In this document: in pieces, positions 16,345 to 24,332 of the stretch
How the letters are laid out: every line of letters starts with the position of its first letter
Position numbering within the stretch: position 1 is the stretch's first letter
Assembly: GCF_001202035.1 (NCBI RefSeq)
Contig: NZ_LGHT01000031.1
Location: forward strand, 62,001-126,000
Source: Pseudorhodobacter wandonensis
Lineage (GTDB): Bacteria; Pseudomonadota; Alphaproteobacteria; Rhodobacterales; Rhodobacteraceae
DNA length: 64,000 nucleotides
Direction of reading: 5' to 3'
The notes under the pieces: generated by a model
The model's database searches: none
Told to the model about the DNA's origin: nothing
The model's input: the letters and a program-made list of their open reading frames with translations, nothing else
Made by a program: the position numbers and the translations under genes

Positions 16345-17928
16345 ATGTCTGACCTTTTCGAAGACGGCCCAGCCCCGACAGGCAACTCACCCGAATTCAC
16401 CGTGTCCGAGCTTTCAGGCGCGGTAAAACGCGTGATTGAGGGCGAATTTGGCCTTGTCCGCGTGCGTGGCGAAATCGGCCGCGTGTCGCGGCCTGCGTCG
16501 GGGCATATGTATTTCGACTTGAAAGACGACCGATCAGTCATCGCAGCGATTAGCTGGAAAGGGCAGGTTGCCAAAATGCAGGTCCGCCCCGAAGAGGGCA
16601 TGGAAGTGGTAGCCACAGGCCGTATGACCACTTTTCCGGGACAATCCAAATACCAGTTGATTGTCGAAGATATCGCCCCAGCCGGGGCGGGCGCCTTGAT
16701 GGCCATGCTTGAGGCGCGGCGCAAAGCACTGGCTGCCGAGGGGTTGTTTGATGCAGGGCGTAAGCGTGCACTGCCTTACTTGCCCAAGGTGATCGGGGTC
16801 GTCACCTCGCCTTCGGGGGCGGTGATCCGCGATATTTTGCACCGCCTGCGCGACCGCTTTCCGCGCCATGTGCTGGTCTGGCCAGTGGCAGTGCAGGGCC
16901 AAGCCTGTGCGCCCGAAGTGGCAGCGGCAATTCGCGGGTTCAACGCAATTGCACCCGGCGGGGCGGTGCCGCGCCCTGATCTGATTATTGTCGCCCGTGG
17001 CGGTGGCTCACTAGAGGATCTGTGGGGCTTTAACGAGGAAATTGTCGTGCGGGCGGCGGCGGAAAGCCGGATTCCGCTGATTTCGGCCGTGGGGCATGAA
17101 ACCGATACAACATTGATCGATTACGCCAGTGACATGCGTGCGCCGACCCCCACAGCGGCGGCAGAAATGGCTGTGCCGGTACGGATGGAATTGTTGGCTG
17201 GGTTGGATGGGCAGGGCGCACGGCTGTCGCGGGCAATAGTGCAAACCGTTGGCCTGCGTGGGCAGCGCTTGCGCGATCTGGGCCGCGCCTTGCCGCAGTT
17301 GGACAGGTTAACCCAGGCAGCAGCGCAGCGGTTTGATTTGTGGTCGGGGCGGTTGGGCGGTGCCTTGGTGCTGGCAACCAGTGCCAAGCGCAGCGCCCTG
17401 GACCGCGCGGCAGGCCCAATGCGTCCGCGGCTTTTGTTGGATCTGGTGGCGCGGAGCGCTGACCGGCTGGATGAGCGGGGCCGAGCCTTGACCCATGCGC
17501 AAACGCGGCGGTTGGAACGCGCCTCCGAACGGCTTGCGCTTATGTCTTCGCGGCTTGCACCTGCGCTTGGCCGCGCCTTTGCTGATGCCGGGCGCGATAT
17601 TGCGCGGTCGCGCGAAAAGCTGGCGGGATTGGACGCCCGCTTGCAATCGGCGCCCGCGCTGCGGCTGTCCGATCTGGGCAAGCGGTTGGATGCCCTGGAC
17701 CGCACGCGCCAGACGCTGGGCTATGCCGAAACCTTGCGGCGCGGCTATGCCGTCGTCCGCAGCGAGTCGGGTGTTGTCACGTCAAAATCCGCAGCCGAAA
17801 CCGCGAGAGGGCTGGAGATCGAATTCCACGATGGCCGTTTTGCGCTGGGGGCGGGAAAGACCGGTATTGTTAAGGCACCTGCCAAAGAGCCGAAAAAGGA
17901 ACCGGGCGGTCAAGGTAGCCTTTTCTAG
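16345..17928 (+). CDS. xseA: Exodeoxyribonuclease VII large subunit
   Basis: XseA combines with several copies of XseB to degrade single-stranded DNA from both ends. The 527-residue protein has the N-terminal OB-fold (about 15-110, VRGEIGRVSRPASGHMYFDLKD), the catalytic region with SPSGAVIRDILHRLRDRFP and ARGGGSLEDLWGFNEE, and SAVGHETDTTLIDYASD. A long helical arginine-rich C-terminal region follows. The start ATG at 16345 follows AGAAGG. It is a single gene here, with the small subunit elsewhere. Confidence 0.96.
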   Translation: MSDLFEDGPAPTGNSPEFTVSELSGAVKRVIEGEFGLVRVRGEIGRVSRPASGHMYFDLKDDRSVIAAISWKGQVAKMQVRPEEGMEVVATGRMTTFPGQSKYQLIVEDIAPAGAGALMAMLEARRKALAAEGLFDAGRKRALPYLPKVIGVVTSPSGAVIRDILHRLRDRFPRHVLVWPVAVQGQACAPEVAAAIRGFNAIAPGGAVPRPDLIIVARGGGSLEDLWGFNEEIVVRAAAESRIPLISAVGHETDTTLIDYASDMRAPTPTAAAEMAVPVRMELLAGLDGQGARLSRAIVQTVGLRGQRLRDLGRALPQLDRLTQAAAQRFDLWSGRLGGALVLATSAKRSALDRAAGPMRPRLLLDLVARSADRLDERGRALTHAQTRRLERASERLALMSSRLAPALGRAFADAGRDIARSREKLAGLDARLQSAPALRLSDLGKRLDALDRTRQTLGYAETLRRGYAVVRSESGVVTSKSAAETARGLEIEFHDGRFALGAGKTGIVKAPAKEPKKEPGGQGSLF

Positions 17929-18021
17929 AAATGTTCGATTTTTGCGGGTCGTCGAGCGGCAGTTCCCATTTTTCGATAAAAAATCAGACGGATTCTTTGG
18001 TGATTGTTCGAATTTGATAAG

Positions 18022-18417
18022 TCAAACACCCACATCCGGCCCCGTACAGACCAGAGGGTCCGAGGTTTGGTTGACCTCTTTCAGCTCGGTTTCAGGCGGT
18101 TCAGACACAAAGCGCGCCATCAGCTTGCTGCCTTCCATGTGAAAGGTCCAGCATTGCGGGGTGGCGTCATGCTCATAAACAAAGCAGATCTCGCCTGCGT
18201 CTTCATACCAATGGCCGATGCGGCAGGTGTCATCGATAAAAGCCCAGCGAACACGGCGGTTTGGCAGGTATTGTTCAACCCCGTAGACCTGCCCGTTCGA
18301 CGCATAGGTTAGGGTTTTTCCGGTGGCATAGGCCTCAAATTCCTGGCCGGTCATGTTGGTCTGGGCGTTCACGGCGGTGCCGGTCAGCAAAAGGCAAGTT
18401 AGGATAAGCGCGCGCAT
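18022..18417 (-). CDS. Small secreted protein of unknown function
   Basis: I do not recognise a named family. The 131-residue product has a signal peptide (MRALILTCLLLTGTAVNAQ) and a mature domain with a run of aromatic residues (YGVEQYLPNRRVRWAFIDD). Four cysteines in the mature part, in DDTCRIG, EICFVYE, PQCWTF and LVCTG, could form two periplasmic disulfides. It starts 14 bases after the stop of the AlkB-like gene on the same strand, so the two are probably cotranscribed. A much longer in-frame reading exists but lacks a plausible start. Confidence 0.7.
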   Translation of the reverse strand: MRALILTCLLLTGTAVNAQTNMTGQEFEAYATGKTLTYASNGQVYGVEQYLPNRRVRWAFIDDTCRIGHWYEDAGEICFVYEHDATPQCWTFHMEGSKLMARFVSEPPETELKEVNQTSDPLVCTGPDVGV

Positions 18418-18431
18418 GGTGGGCTGGTCCT

Positions 18432-19517
18432 TCAGGGTTGTTGGGCTGACGCCAAGGATGCCGCATCCGGTGCAGGATTGCCAGTCACAGCTATGTGGGC
18501 GTGCCATTTGCGCAATGATTTGGCCATCATGCGCTGCCACAGGCGGGGCGCCAGCGCCAGTGCACAGCACAAAGGCAATGGATAGGGCAGGTATGGCGCA
18601 TCGTCTCGTGCGGGCAGACGCAGCGCGGGGTAGGGGCGGTTTGGATGGGCGTGATGGTCGGAATGGCGCGGCGCGTTCAGCATCAGGGCCGAGGAATACC
18701 ATTGCAGCGCGTTCCAACTGTGGCGTGCGTTAACCGGTTCCAGCTTGCCATTGGGCAAGGTGGCCCGCAACAGACCATAATGCTGCACATAATCGGCCAG
18801 CAGCAACTGGCTGTGGCCATAAACCGCCAGCAGCAGCCACACTGCTACGCCCGCCACGCCCGCCAGCGCAAACCCTGCGCCCAACGACACAGCCGAAATC
18901 AGTGCATAAACCGCATAAGGGTGCAGCCCCGCTTTACCTGCCCGCCGTTCTGTCTCGGCCCGCAGCCCGGCCCGGTACGACCCAACCCAGGCCCTGCGCC
19001 AAAAGTGATAGAAGCTCTCGCCTTGCCGCGCAGTGTTCGGGTCTTGCATACTCGCGGCATGGCGGTGATGCACCAACCGGTGCGCCGAGGCGTGGTGCCC
19101 AAACAACATCGTCGCGTAAACCACTACACCCAAAGCATAAAATGCGCGATTGCCCCTATGGATCAGCTCATGCGCACAAGGGTTGGACACTTGGCCGAAC
19201 CATTGCCCTGCGGCCAGCAACAGCAAAACCCGCTCCCATAACATCATCCCGCTTGGACCGGCTACAGCCCAAACCACAATCGGAAAAGCGATCAAATGAC
19301 CCAGCGCCAAAACCACAAGCAGGGCATCGGCGGCTGGAAACTCGGCCCCCTCAGCGGCATCAGGAATGACCAGCGGGATGAACTGATCCAATAGCGCCGT
19401 GAACAGCCCCATATATAAAACCGCCAAAACCACCCAAGGCCCGCCAAACGGCACGGCTATGGCAATCAGCCAAAGCGGCGTCAGGGCGGCAAACGCAAAC
19501 AATGGCATGCGGGGCAT
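18432..19517 (-). CDS. AlkB-like membrane di-iron hydroxylase
   Basis: This integral membrane protein of 361 residues belongs to the fatty acid desaturase/alkane 1-monooxygenase fold. Histidine motifs are visible: HELIHR (116-121), HHASAHRLVHHRH (141-153), YVQHYGLLR and HSDHHAH near residue 280. These ligate the two irons that activate oxygen. Several hydrophobic helices surround them. The length is shorter than classical AlkB (about 400), and no rubredoxin gene lies beside it, so the substrate may be a lipid rather than an alkane. The ATG at 19517 follows AAGG. The next gene downstream encodes a small secreted protein. Confidence 0.8.
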   Translation of the reverse strand: MPRMPLFAFAALTPLWLIAIAVPFGGPWVVLAVLYMGLFTALLDQFIPLVIPDAAEGAEFPAADALLVVLALGHLIAFPIVVWAVAGPSGMMLWERVLLLLAAGQWFGQVSNPCAHELIHRGNRAFYALGVVVYATMLFGHHASAHRLVHHRHAASMQDPNTARQGESFYHFWRRAWVGSYRAGLRAETERRAGKAGLHPYAVYALISAVSLGAGFALAGVAGVAVWLLLAVYGHSQLLLADYVQHYGLLRATLPNGKLEPVNARHSWNALQWYSSALMLNAPRHSDHHAHPNRPYPALRLPARDDAPYLPYPLPLCCALALAPRLWQRMMAKSLRKWHAHIAVTGNPAPDAASLASAQQP

Positions 19518-19810
19518 CGGTTTTCCTTATCAGGCCCTGTTCAGGACGGCACTTTCGGGGCGAACGGCTGCTTTGCCGCACAGCTTATGCCAAGCCTGGG
19601 CGCGAAGAAAGTGCAATGCCCCTTTCTCAATGGACGCGTTTCTGTGGCTGCAGGGCGCAATTTCGGGCGCAGGCAAGCCACTGATTGGGGCGGATTCCTA
19701 CCCTGCCAAGCCTGTTGGCGTTGATTTGGCCGCTAAAGCCCTTTCCCTAGGCTGCTTGATTGATTAGGTGGAAAGAAACCCACCCAAAGCCAAATTCATC
19801 GGGGGCAGAG

Positions 19811-20815
19811 ATGTCGTTCTTTAAAAAACTGCGTAATAAAATGTTACGCTCTTCGGATAAGATCACCGATGGGCTGGATGCTTTGGTGACCGAAGACGTT
19901 GCGCCAGAGGCGCCAACCCAACCGGCCCCCGCAAAACCTGGCATCCTTGGCCGTCTAATGGGGCAAAGCCCCGCAGAGGCCAAACGGGAATTCGACGATG
20001 CCATGCTCGAAAGCCTTGAAGAGTTGCTGATTGAGGCCGATATGGGCGTCGAAACGGCGCTGCGCGTCACCGCCAATATCGCCGAGGGGCGAATGGGAAA
20101 ACGGGTCAGCACGCTAGACATCAAACAAGCGCTTGCTGCCGAAGTAACCCGGATCATGGAACCCGTCGCCCGTCCGATGCCGCTTTATGCCAAACGCCCG
20201 CAAGTGGTGTTGGTAGTTGGGGTCAACGGCTCGGGCAAAACAACCACGATTGGCAAGCTGGCAAGCCAGTTCAAAGCGGCGGGTAAATCGGTGGTTATTG
20301 CAGCAGGTGACACATTTCGCGCCGCGGCCGTTGAACAGCTTCAGGTCTGGGGCACGCGTGCCGGCGTGCCGGTGCTTACCGCCCCCGAAGGGTCCGACCC
20401 GGCAAGCCTCGCCTTTGACGCGATGACCAAAGCGCAAGAGATCGGCGCCGATTTGCTAATGATCGACACAGCTGGCCGCCTGCAAAACCGGGCTGACTTG
20501 ATGGAAGAGCTTAGCAAAATCGTCCGCGTAATTCGCAAAAAAGACCCTGAGGCGCCTCACAATACCCTTCTGGTCCTTGATGCCACGACCGGCCAGAACG
20601 CCGTAAATCAGGTCGAGATTTTCCGCAAACTTGCCGACGTATCGGGCCTTGTGATGACCAAACTTGACGGTACAGCGAAAGGCGGTGTGCTTGTTGCATT
20701 GGCCGATAAATTCGGCCTGCCAATCCATGCGATTGGCGTCGGTGAACAAATCGATGACCTCGCGCCCTTTGACCCCGAAGATTTCGCTGCCGCCCTTGTA
20801 GGCCTTGATAAATGA
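19811..20815 (+). CDS. ftsY: Signal recognition particle receptor FtsY
   Basis: FtsY is the membrane-associated SRP GTPase that docks ribosome-nascent chain complexes for membrane insertion. The 334-residue protein has the N domain followed by the G domain with VVGVNGSGKTTTIGKLA (P-loop), DTFRAAAVEQL, the DTAGR motif and TKLDGTAKGG. The acidic A domain is short, as in other alphaproteobacteria. I chose ATG at 19811 (MSFFKKLRNK), which has a purine-rich box upstream; an in-frame start 51 bases earlier adds residues unlike the family. Confidence 0.97.
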   Translation: MSFFKKLRNKMLRSSDKITDGLDALVTEDVAPEAPTQPAPAKPGILGRLMGQSPAEAKREFDDAMLESLEELLIEADMGVETALRVTANIAEGRMGKRVSTLDIKQALAAEVTRIMEPVARPMPLYAKRPQVVLVVGVNGSGKTTTIGKLASQFKAAGKSVVIAAGDTFRAAAVEQLQVWGTRAGVPVLTAPEGSDPASLAFDAMTKAQEIGADLLMIDTAGRLQNRADLMEELSKIVRVIRKKDPEAPHNTLLVLDATTGQNAVNQVEIFRKLADVSGLVMTKLDGTAKGGVLVALADKFGLPIHAIGVGEQIDDLAPFDPEDFAAALVGLDK

Positions 20816-20835
20816 GCCTGCTTTCTGTTCGGCCC

Positions 20836-20873
20836 AAATATCCCGGGGGGGGCGGGGGGCTGGCCCCCCGCTT
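20836..20873. repeat. Intergenic repeat with GC hairpin, copy 4
   Basis: CCCAAATATCC (reverse core) is followed by a 9-bp inverted repeat (20852-20860 with 20863-20871) made almost entirely of G and C. It lies between ftsY and the EamA gene, right after the ftsY stop, and may terminate ftsY transcription, although no T-run follows. Confidence 0.6.
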
Positions 20874-20882
20874 CTTGCCAAG

Positions 20883-21782
20883 GTGAGCGATTGGATCCGC
20901 GCTTTGGAAGGCACGCAAGCTGGCCATGATCTGGCCCTTGCTTTGGCATTGCTCGCTGCGGTTTTGCATGCGCTGTTCGGGGCGCTGCAAAAGGGCAAGC
21001 ATGACCCGTGGATGGCCCGCAGCGCGATTGATATCAGCTACGGGCTGATCGCGGCTCCCTTTGCGCTGTTCGTTTTCCCGTGGCCTGAACCGCATATGTG
21101 GGTCATTTTTGCGGGCGCAATGGTGATCCATGCGGGTTACAAATATCTCCAGGCCATGACTTACAGCCGGGGGGCCTATACAGTGGTTTATCCGGTCGTT
21201 CGCGGTACGGGGCCGCTGTTTGCGGTGCTGGGCGCTGGCGTCTGGTTTGGCGAGCATTTCAATACGGGCCAATGGCTCGGGCTTGCGACCTTGCTTGCGG
21301 GAATTTTCGGGTTGGCGGCTTATAACCTGCGCTACGTCACGGTGGCGCGTGAGACCTTGGTGCAGGCTTTGGGCCTTGCAGTGGCGACGGGCGGGTTTGT
21401 GGCGCTTTACACGACCTATGATGCCTATGGCATCCGCGCGACGCATGACCCATTCACCTTCCTTGCATGGTTTTTCATGATTGACGGGTTTTTCATGCCC
21501 TTATTGATGCGGCGCGAATTGCTGTCGTTGACGCGGGCCGAGGCTGTGCCCTTGTTCAGGCGCGGCGTGTTGGGCGCCTTTGTCGCGTTTTTCAGCTTTG
21601 GTTCGATCCTGATGGCGACCCGGCTGGATAAAGTGGGCGAGGCGGCGGTTCTGCGGGAAACTTCAACCGTTTTTGCAGCATTGATCGGTTGGTTGGTGCT
21701 GAAAGAAAAGGTAACAAGGGTGCAACTGGGGTTGATGGCCCTGATCGCGGCGGGCGCCGTGATTGTTGAGATGATGGGATAG
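20883..21782 (+). CDS. EamA/DMT-family transporter
   Basis: This integral membrane protein has about ten predicted helices, with two EamA repeats roughly at residues 10-145 and 155-298. Typical features are the AYTVVYPVVRGTGPLF segment in the first repeat and ETSTVFAALIGWLVLKEKVT in the second. Members export amino acids, metabolites or drugs; the substrate is unknown. I propose the GTG at 20883 as start, because upstream codons lie in the GC-rich intergenic repeat. It is 3 bases from yciB and probably cotranscribed with it. Confidence 0.82.
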   Translation: MSDWIRALEGTQAGHDLALALALLAAVLHALFGALQKGKHDPWMARSAIDISYGLIAAPFALFVFPWPEPHMWVIFAGAMVIHAGYKYLQAMTYSRGAYTVVYPVVRGTGPLFAVLGAGVWFGEHFNTGQWLGLATLLAGIFGLAAYNLRYVTVARETLVQALGLAVATGGFVALYTTYDAYGIRATHDPFTFLAWFFMIDGFFMPLLMRRELLSLTRAEAVPLFRRGVLGAFVAFFSFGSILMATRLDKVGEAAVLRETSTVFAALIGWLVLKEKVTRVQLGLMALIAAGAVIVEMMG

Positions 21783-21785
21783 AAT

Positions 21786-22394
21786 ATGGCGGATAAAAAG
21801 GTCAGCGGTGGGCTAAAGCTGTTTTTGGAACTGGGGCCGGTGGCCGCGTTTTTCATTGCCTATGTCAAGTTGAAGGGCCAGACCTTTACCATTGGCGGCA
21901 CCGAATATGACGGGTTCATTCTGGCCACTGCGGGGTTTATTCCGCTTATGTTGCTGTCCACGGGCATTCTTTGGGTGCTGACGGGCAAGCTTTCAAAAAT
22001 GCAGATCATGACGGTGGTTCTGGTTGTTGTATTTGGCGGGCTGTCGGTCTGGTTGAATGACGAGCGGTTTTTCAAGATGAAGCCGACCATGATTTACGCG
22101 CTTTTTGCCGGAATTTTGGGGTTCGGGTTGTTGCGGGGCGAATCTTATTTGAAGGCCGTGATGGGGGAAAGTTTGCCGATGCAAAGCGACGGCTGGATGA
22201 TCCTGACCAAGCGTCTGACCTTGTTTTTTGCGGTTCTGGCTGTGTTGAATGAGGTGATCTGGCGCGGCTTTTCGACCGAAGTCTGGGTGAATTTCAAAAC
22301 CTTTGGCCTGACGGCAGCGCTGTTTCTGTTTTTCATGACCCAGAGCCGGATTTTTGCCAAATATGGCAGCGAAGTGCCGAAAGATGATGAGTGA
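21786..22394 (+). CDS. yciB: Inner membrane-spanning protein YciB (intracellular septation family)
   Basis: This membrane protein of 202 residues has about five or six helices. It starts with LKLFLELGPVAAFFIAY and contains the family pattern SVWLNDERFFKMKPTMIYALF and LNEVIWRGFSTEVWVNFK. YciB/IspZ proteins have been linked to cell envelope integrity and septation. It follows the EamA gene by 3 bases. The length matches the family. Confidence 0.9.
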   Translation: MADKKVSGGLKLFLELGPVAAFFIAYVKLKGQTFTIGGTEYDGFILATAGFIPLMLLSTGILWVLTGKLSKMQIMTVVLVVVFGGLSVWLNDERFFKMKPTMIYALFAGILGFGLLRGESYLKAVMGESLPMQSDGWMILTKRLTLFFAVLAVLNEVIWRGFSTEVWVNFKTFGLTAALFLFFMTQSRIFAKYGSEVPKDDE

Positions 22395-22643
22395 AAACGC
22401 CGAAAAAATACAAGCTGACCGCGCGCGGACGTTTTGGTAATATACTGATATAAAATAACAAACCTGTTTCTGTTTACCTGATGTTAAGCTTTGCACGCGG
22501 CATCGGTCGTGCCGATATTTGGCCTGCCGTGCGATTGTGCGCAATCCGGAAATCATGTTCGCGGCAATGCTGCATTCACGCCCTAGTGACGCCCCATTCC
22601 GTGCTTATCGCAGCACAAAAGGATGTGAATTGAGGAGCGTGTC

Positions 22644-23276
22644 ATGGACAGGCGCATCTGGAAAGCACTGCAACTTTTTGCCATGCTTTTCACGAGAATA
22701 CCGATGGTCGAAGCGCGGAGCATGCTGCCGTCGGCGGTTTTGCTGATTGCCTATCCGGCGCTGTGTATGATGTGGCCAGAGCAATCTGCGCTGGCCTTTA
22801 GCAGCGCGTTTGTATTGTGTCAGGCTGCGCGGCTGTCGCTGCGGTGGCGTGAGGTTATCTCGCGCGAGGCGCGGCGGGTGGATGCGGGGGCGGCGCGCAA
22901 GCGGCTGGTCGGGGTGGTTTTGATTCCGGTTGCGGTATTGTTTGCGTCGCAATATCCGGCTTTGTGCCTGCATGTGCCCAGCCTGATTGGCGCCGGTTTC
23001 GTGTTTTTGTTTGTCGTTGATGCTTTGGACGGCAGTTATTCGACCGTGCGGGCCTATTGGCCGAGCGAGACCTTTACCCGCTATGCGCGCGAGCTGACAC
23101 TGGCGATGCTGGTGTTGCATCTGACCTATATTTTGCTGAACGAGACCATGATCCGGACGGTCACGCTTGAGGGGTGGTTGGTGTATTATGCGTTTTTGCC
23201 GGTGCTGCATCATGTTTTGCTGACGGCGCTGTTTCGCACGGTGCTGTTGATGTCGCCGGAAAGGGAACGCCGATAA
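22644..23276 (+). CDS. Membrane protein of unknown function
   Basis: I do not recognise this protein. It has 210 residues with perhaps six hydrophobic segments, the clearest at about 29-45, 50-65, 88-106, 109-125 and 150-166, joined by arginine-rich loops. The ATG at 22644 follows a GGAG box. About 250 bases separate it from yciB. That gap includes an AT-rich patch near 22430-22460 that could hold a promoter, so it is probably transcribed on its own. Confidence 0.6.
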   Translation: MDRRIWKALQLFAMLFTRIPMVEARSMLPSAVLLIAYPALCMMWPEQSALAFSSAFVLCQAARLSLRWREVISREARRVDAGAARKRLVGVVLIPVAVLFASQYPALCLHVPSLIGAGFVFLFVVDALDGSYSTVRAYWPSETFTRYARELTLAMLVLHLTYILLNETMIRTVTLEGWLVYYAFLPVLHHVLLTALFRTVLLMSPERERR

Positions 23277-23280
23277 ACTG

Positions 23281-23308
23281 GCAGTGATGATCGGGCAGTG
23301 ATGATCGG
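23281..23308 (+). repeat. Tandem 14-bp duplication
   Basis: GCAGTGATGATCGG occurs twice head to tail just after the stop codon of the membrane protein gene. It looks like a local slippage duplication. Confidence 0.7.
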
Positions 23309-23343
23309 GTGGGGCGCTTGTGGCGGGCGGCAGAGCCTTCGGC

Positions 23344-23393
23344 GAGGATATTTAAGGATAGATGATGGGGGGTGCCGGTAAAGGTGCCCCCCG
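23344..23393. repeat. Intergenic repeat with GC hairpin, copy 5
   Basis: GAGGATATTTA plus GATAGATGAT matches the repeat core. It is followed by an inverted repeat (23367-23376 with 23383-23392) with six G-C pairs at the base and two wobble pairs. It lies between the convergent membrane protein and glutathione transferase genes and could act as a bidirectional terminator. Confidence 0.6.
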
Positions 23394-23406
23394 TTTGGTG
23401 CTTGGG

Positions 23407-24114
23407 TCAGGTTTTTTTGCCGAACATGTTTTTCTGGGCGTCGGTGTTTTTTGATACATCGCGGCGCAGGTCGGCGGCAAGGGCGCGGCCGCGGATGACG
23501 CCGGGGCGGGCAGAGAGCTCGGTCAGCCAGCGCGCGAGGTTGGGTTTATCGTCAAGCGTTTGTTCCTGACCTTCCCACAGCGAGGCCCAGCCCCAGCAGG
23601 CGAAATCGGCGATCGAGAGGAAATCGCCGGCGAGGTATTGGTGTTTGGCAAGCTGGCGGTCCATCACGCCGTAAAGTCGTGCGGTTTCAGCGCGGTAGCG
23701 GTTTTTGGCATAGGGCAGGTCATTCGGTGGGTCCATCGCCGGTGCGTATTTGAGGAAGTGGTGGGTTTGGCCCGCCATTGGCCCGAGGCCTCCCATTTGC
23801 CACATCAGCCATTGGTCGGTGCTGATACGGTCTCGTTCCGTTTTACCGTAGAACAGGCCGGTTTTGCGGGCCAGATATTGCAGGATGGCACCGGATTCAA
23901 AGATCGAGACCGGCGCATTATCGGGGCCATTGGGGTCGATGATGGCTGGCATCCGGTTGTTGGGCGCGATTTTCAGAAATTCGGGTTTGAACTGATCGCC
24001 CGCGCCGATGTTGATGAGGTGGAGGGTGTAGGGCAGGGCCATTTCTTCGAGTGCGATGCTGATTTTCCAGCCATTTGGCGTGGGCCAGTAGAAAAGGTCG
24101 ATCGGGTCTTGCAT
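23407..24114 (-). CDS. Glutathione S-transferase family protein (YfcG/Ure2p-like)
   Basis: This cytoplasmic protein of 235 residues has the two-domain GST fold. The thioredoxin-like N-terminal domain starts IDLFYWPTPNGWKISIALEE and has NNRMPAIID, the cis-proline region, and FESGAILQYLA, the glutathione gamma-glutamyl contact. The N-terminal TPNGWK pattern is that of the YfcG/Ure2p-like group, which reduces disulfides using glutathione. The helical C-terminal domain has LSIADFACWGW. The natural substrate is unknown. It is divergent from metZ. Confidence 0.88.
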   Translation of the reverse strand: MQDPIDLFYWPTPNGWKISIALEEMALPYTLHLINIGAGDQFKPEFLKIAPNNRMPAIIDPNGPDNAPVSIFESGAILQYLARKTGLFYGKTERDRISTDQWLMWQMGGLGPMAGQTHHFLKYAPAMDPPNDLPYAKNRYRAETARLYGVMDRQLAKHQYLAGDFLSIADFACWGWASLWEGQEQTLDDKPNLARWLTELSARPGVIRGRALAADLRRDVSKNTDAQKNMFGKKT

Positions 24115-24204
24115 GGGTATCTCCGGTTATTTGGGGTATCAAAGCCGAAAACCGCGCGGGCGGAAAGGGGTGTTGACGTAGCGCGGGTGTAGGCGTAATT
24201 GGGA

Positions 24205-24258
24205 TTTGTGGCGCTTTGTTACCGGATTGCGGGCCACGTTAAATATTCCGCTAAAGAG
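24205..24258 (+). promoter_or_regulatory. SAM-II riboswitch upstream of metZ
   Basis: A stem GTGGC (24208-24212) pairs with GCCAC (24233-24237). Inside lie a GCTTTG loop and GTTACCGGATTGC; after the stem come CGTTAAA and CCGCTAAAGAGGT. These match the conserved SAM-II core in order and spacing, including the pseudoknot between ACC of the loop and the downstream GGT. SAM-II riboswitches are known from alphaproteobacteria upstream of methionine genes, so S-adenosylmethionine should repress metZ here. Confidence 0.9.
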
Positions 24259-24270
24259 GTTTCGGGATGT

Positions 24271-24302
24271 CCCGGCGCCTTTTGGGGTTGCCGGGTTTTT
24301 TT
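24271..24302 (+). terminator. Intrinsic terminator between the SAM-II riboswitch and metZ
   Basis: CCCGGC (24271-24276) pairs with GCCGGG (24290-24295) and is followed by a run of seven T (24296-24302). It lies 13 bases after the riboswitch and about 30 bases before the metZ start, so ligand binding may act at transcription. A short palindrome at 24263-24274 overlaps its 5' arm and could be part of an alternative fold. Confidence 0.85.
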
Positions 24303-24332
24303 ATGGCTGTGTCAAACGCAGGGGGCCGCAGA

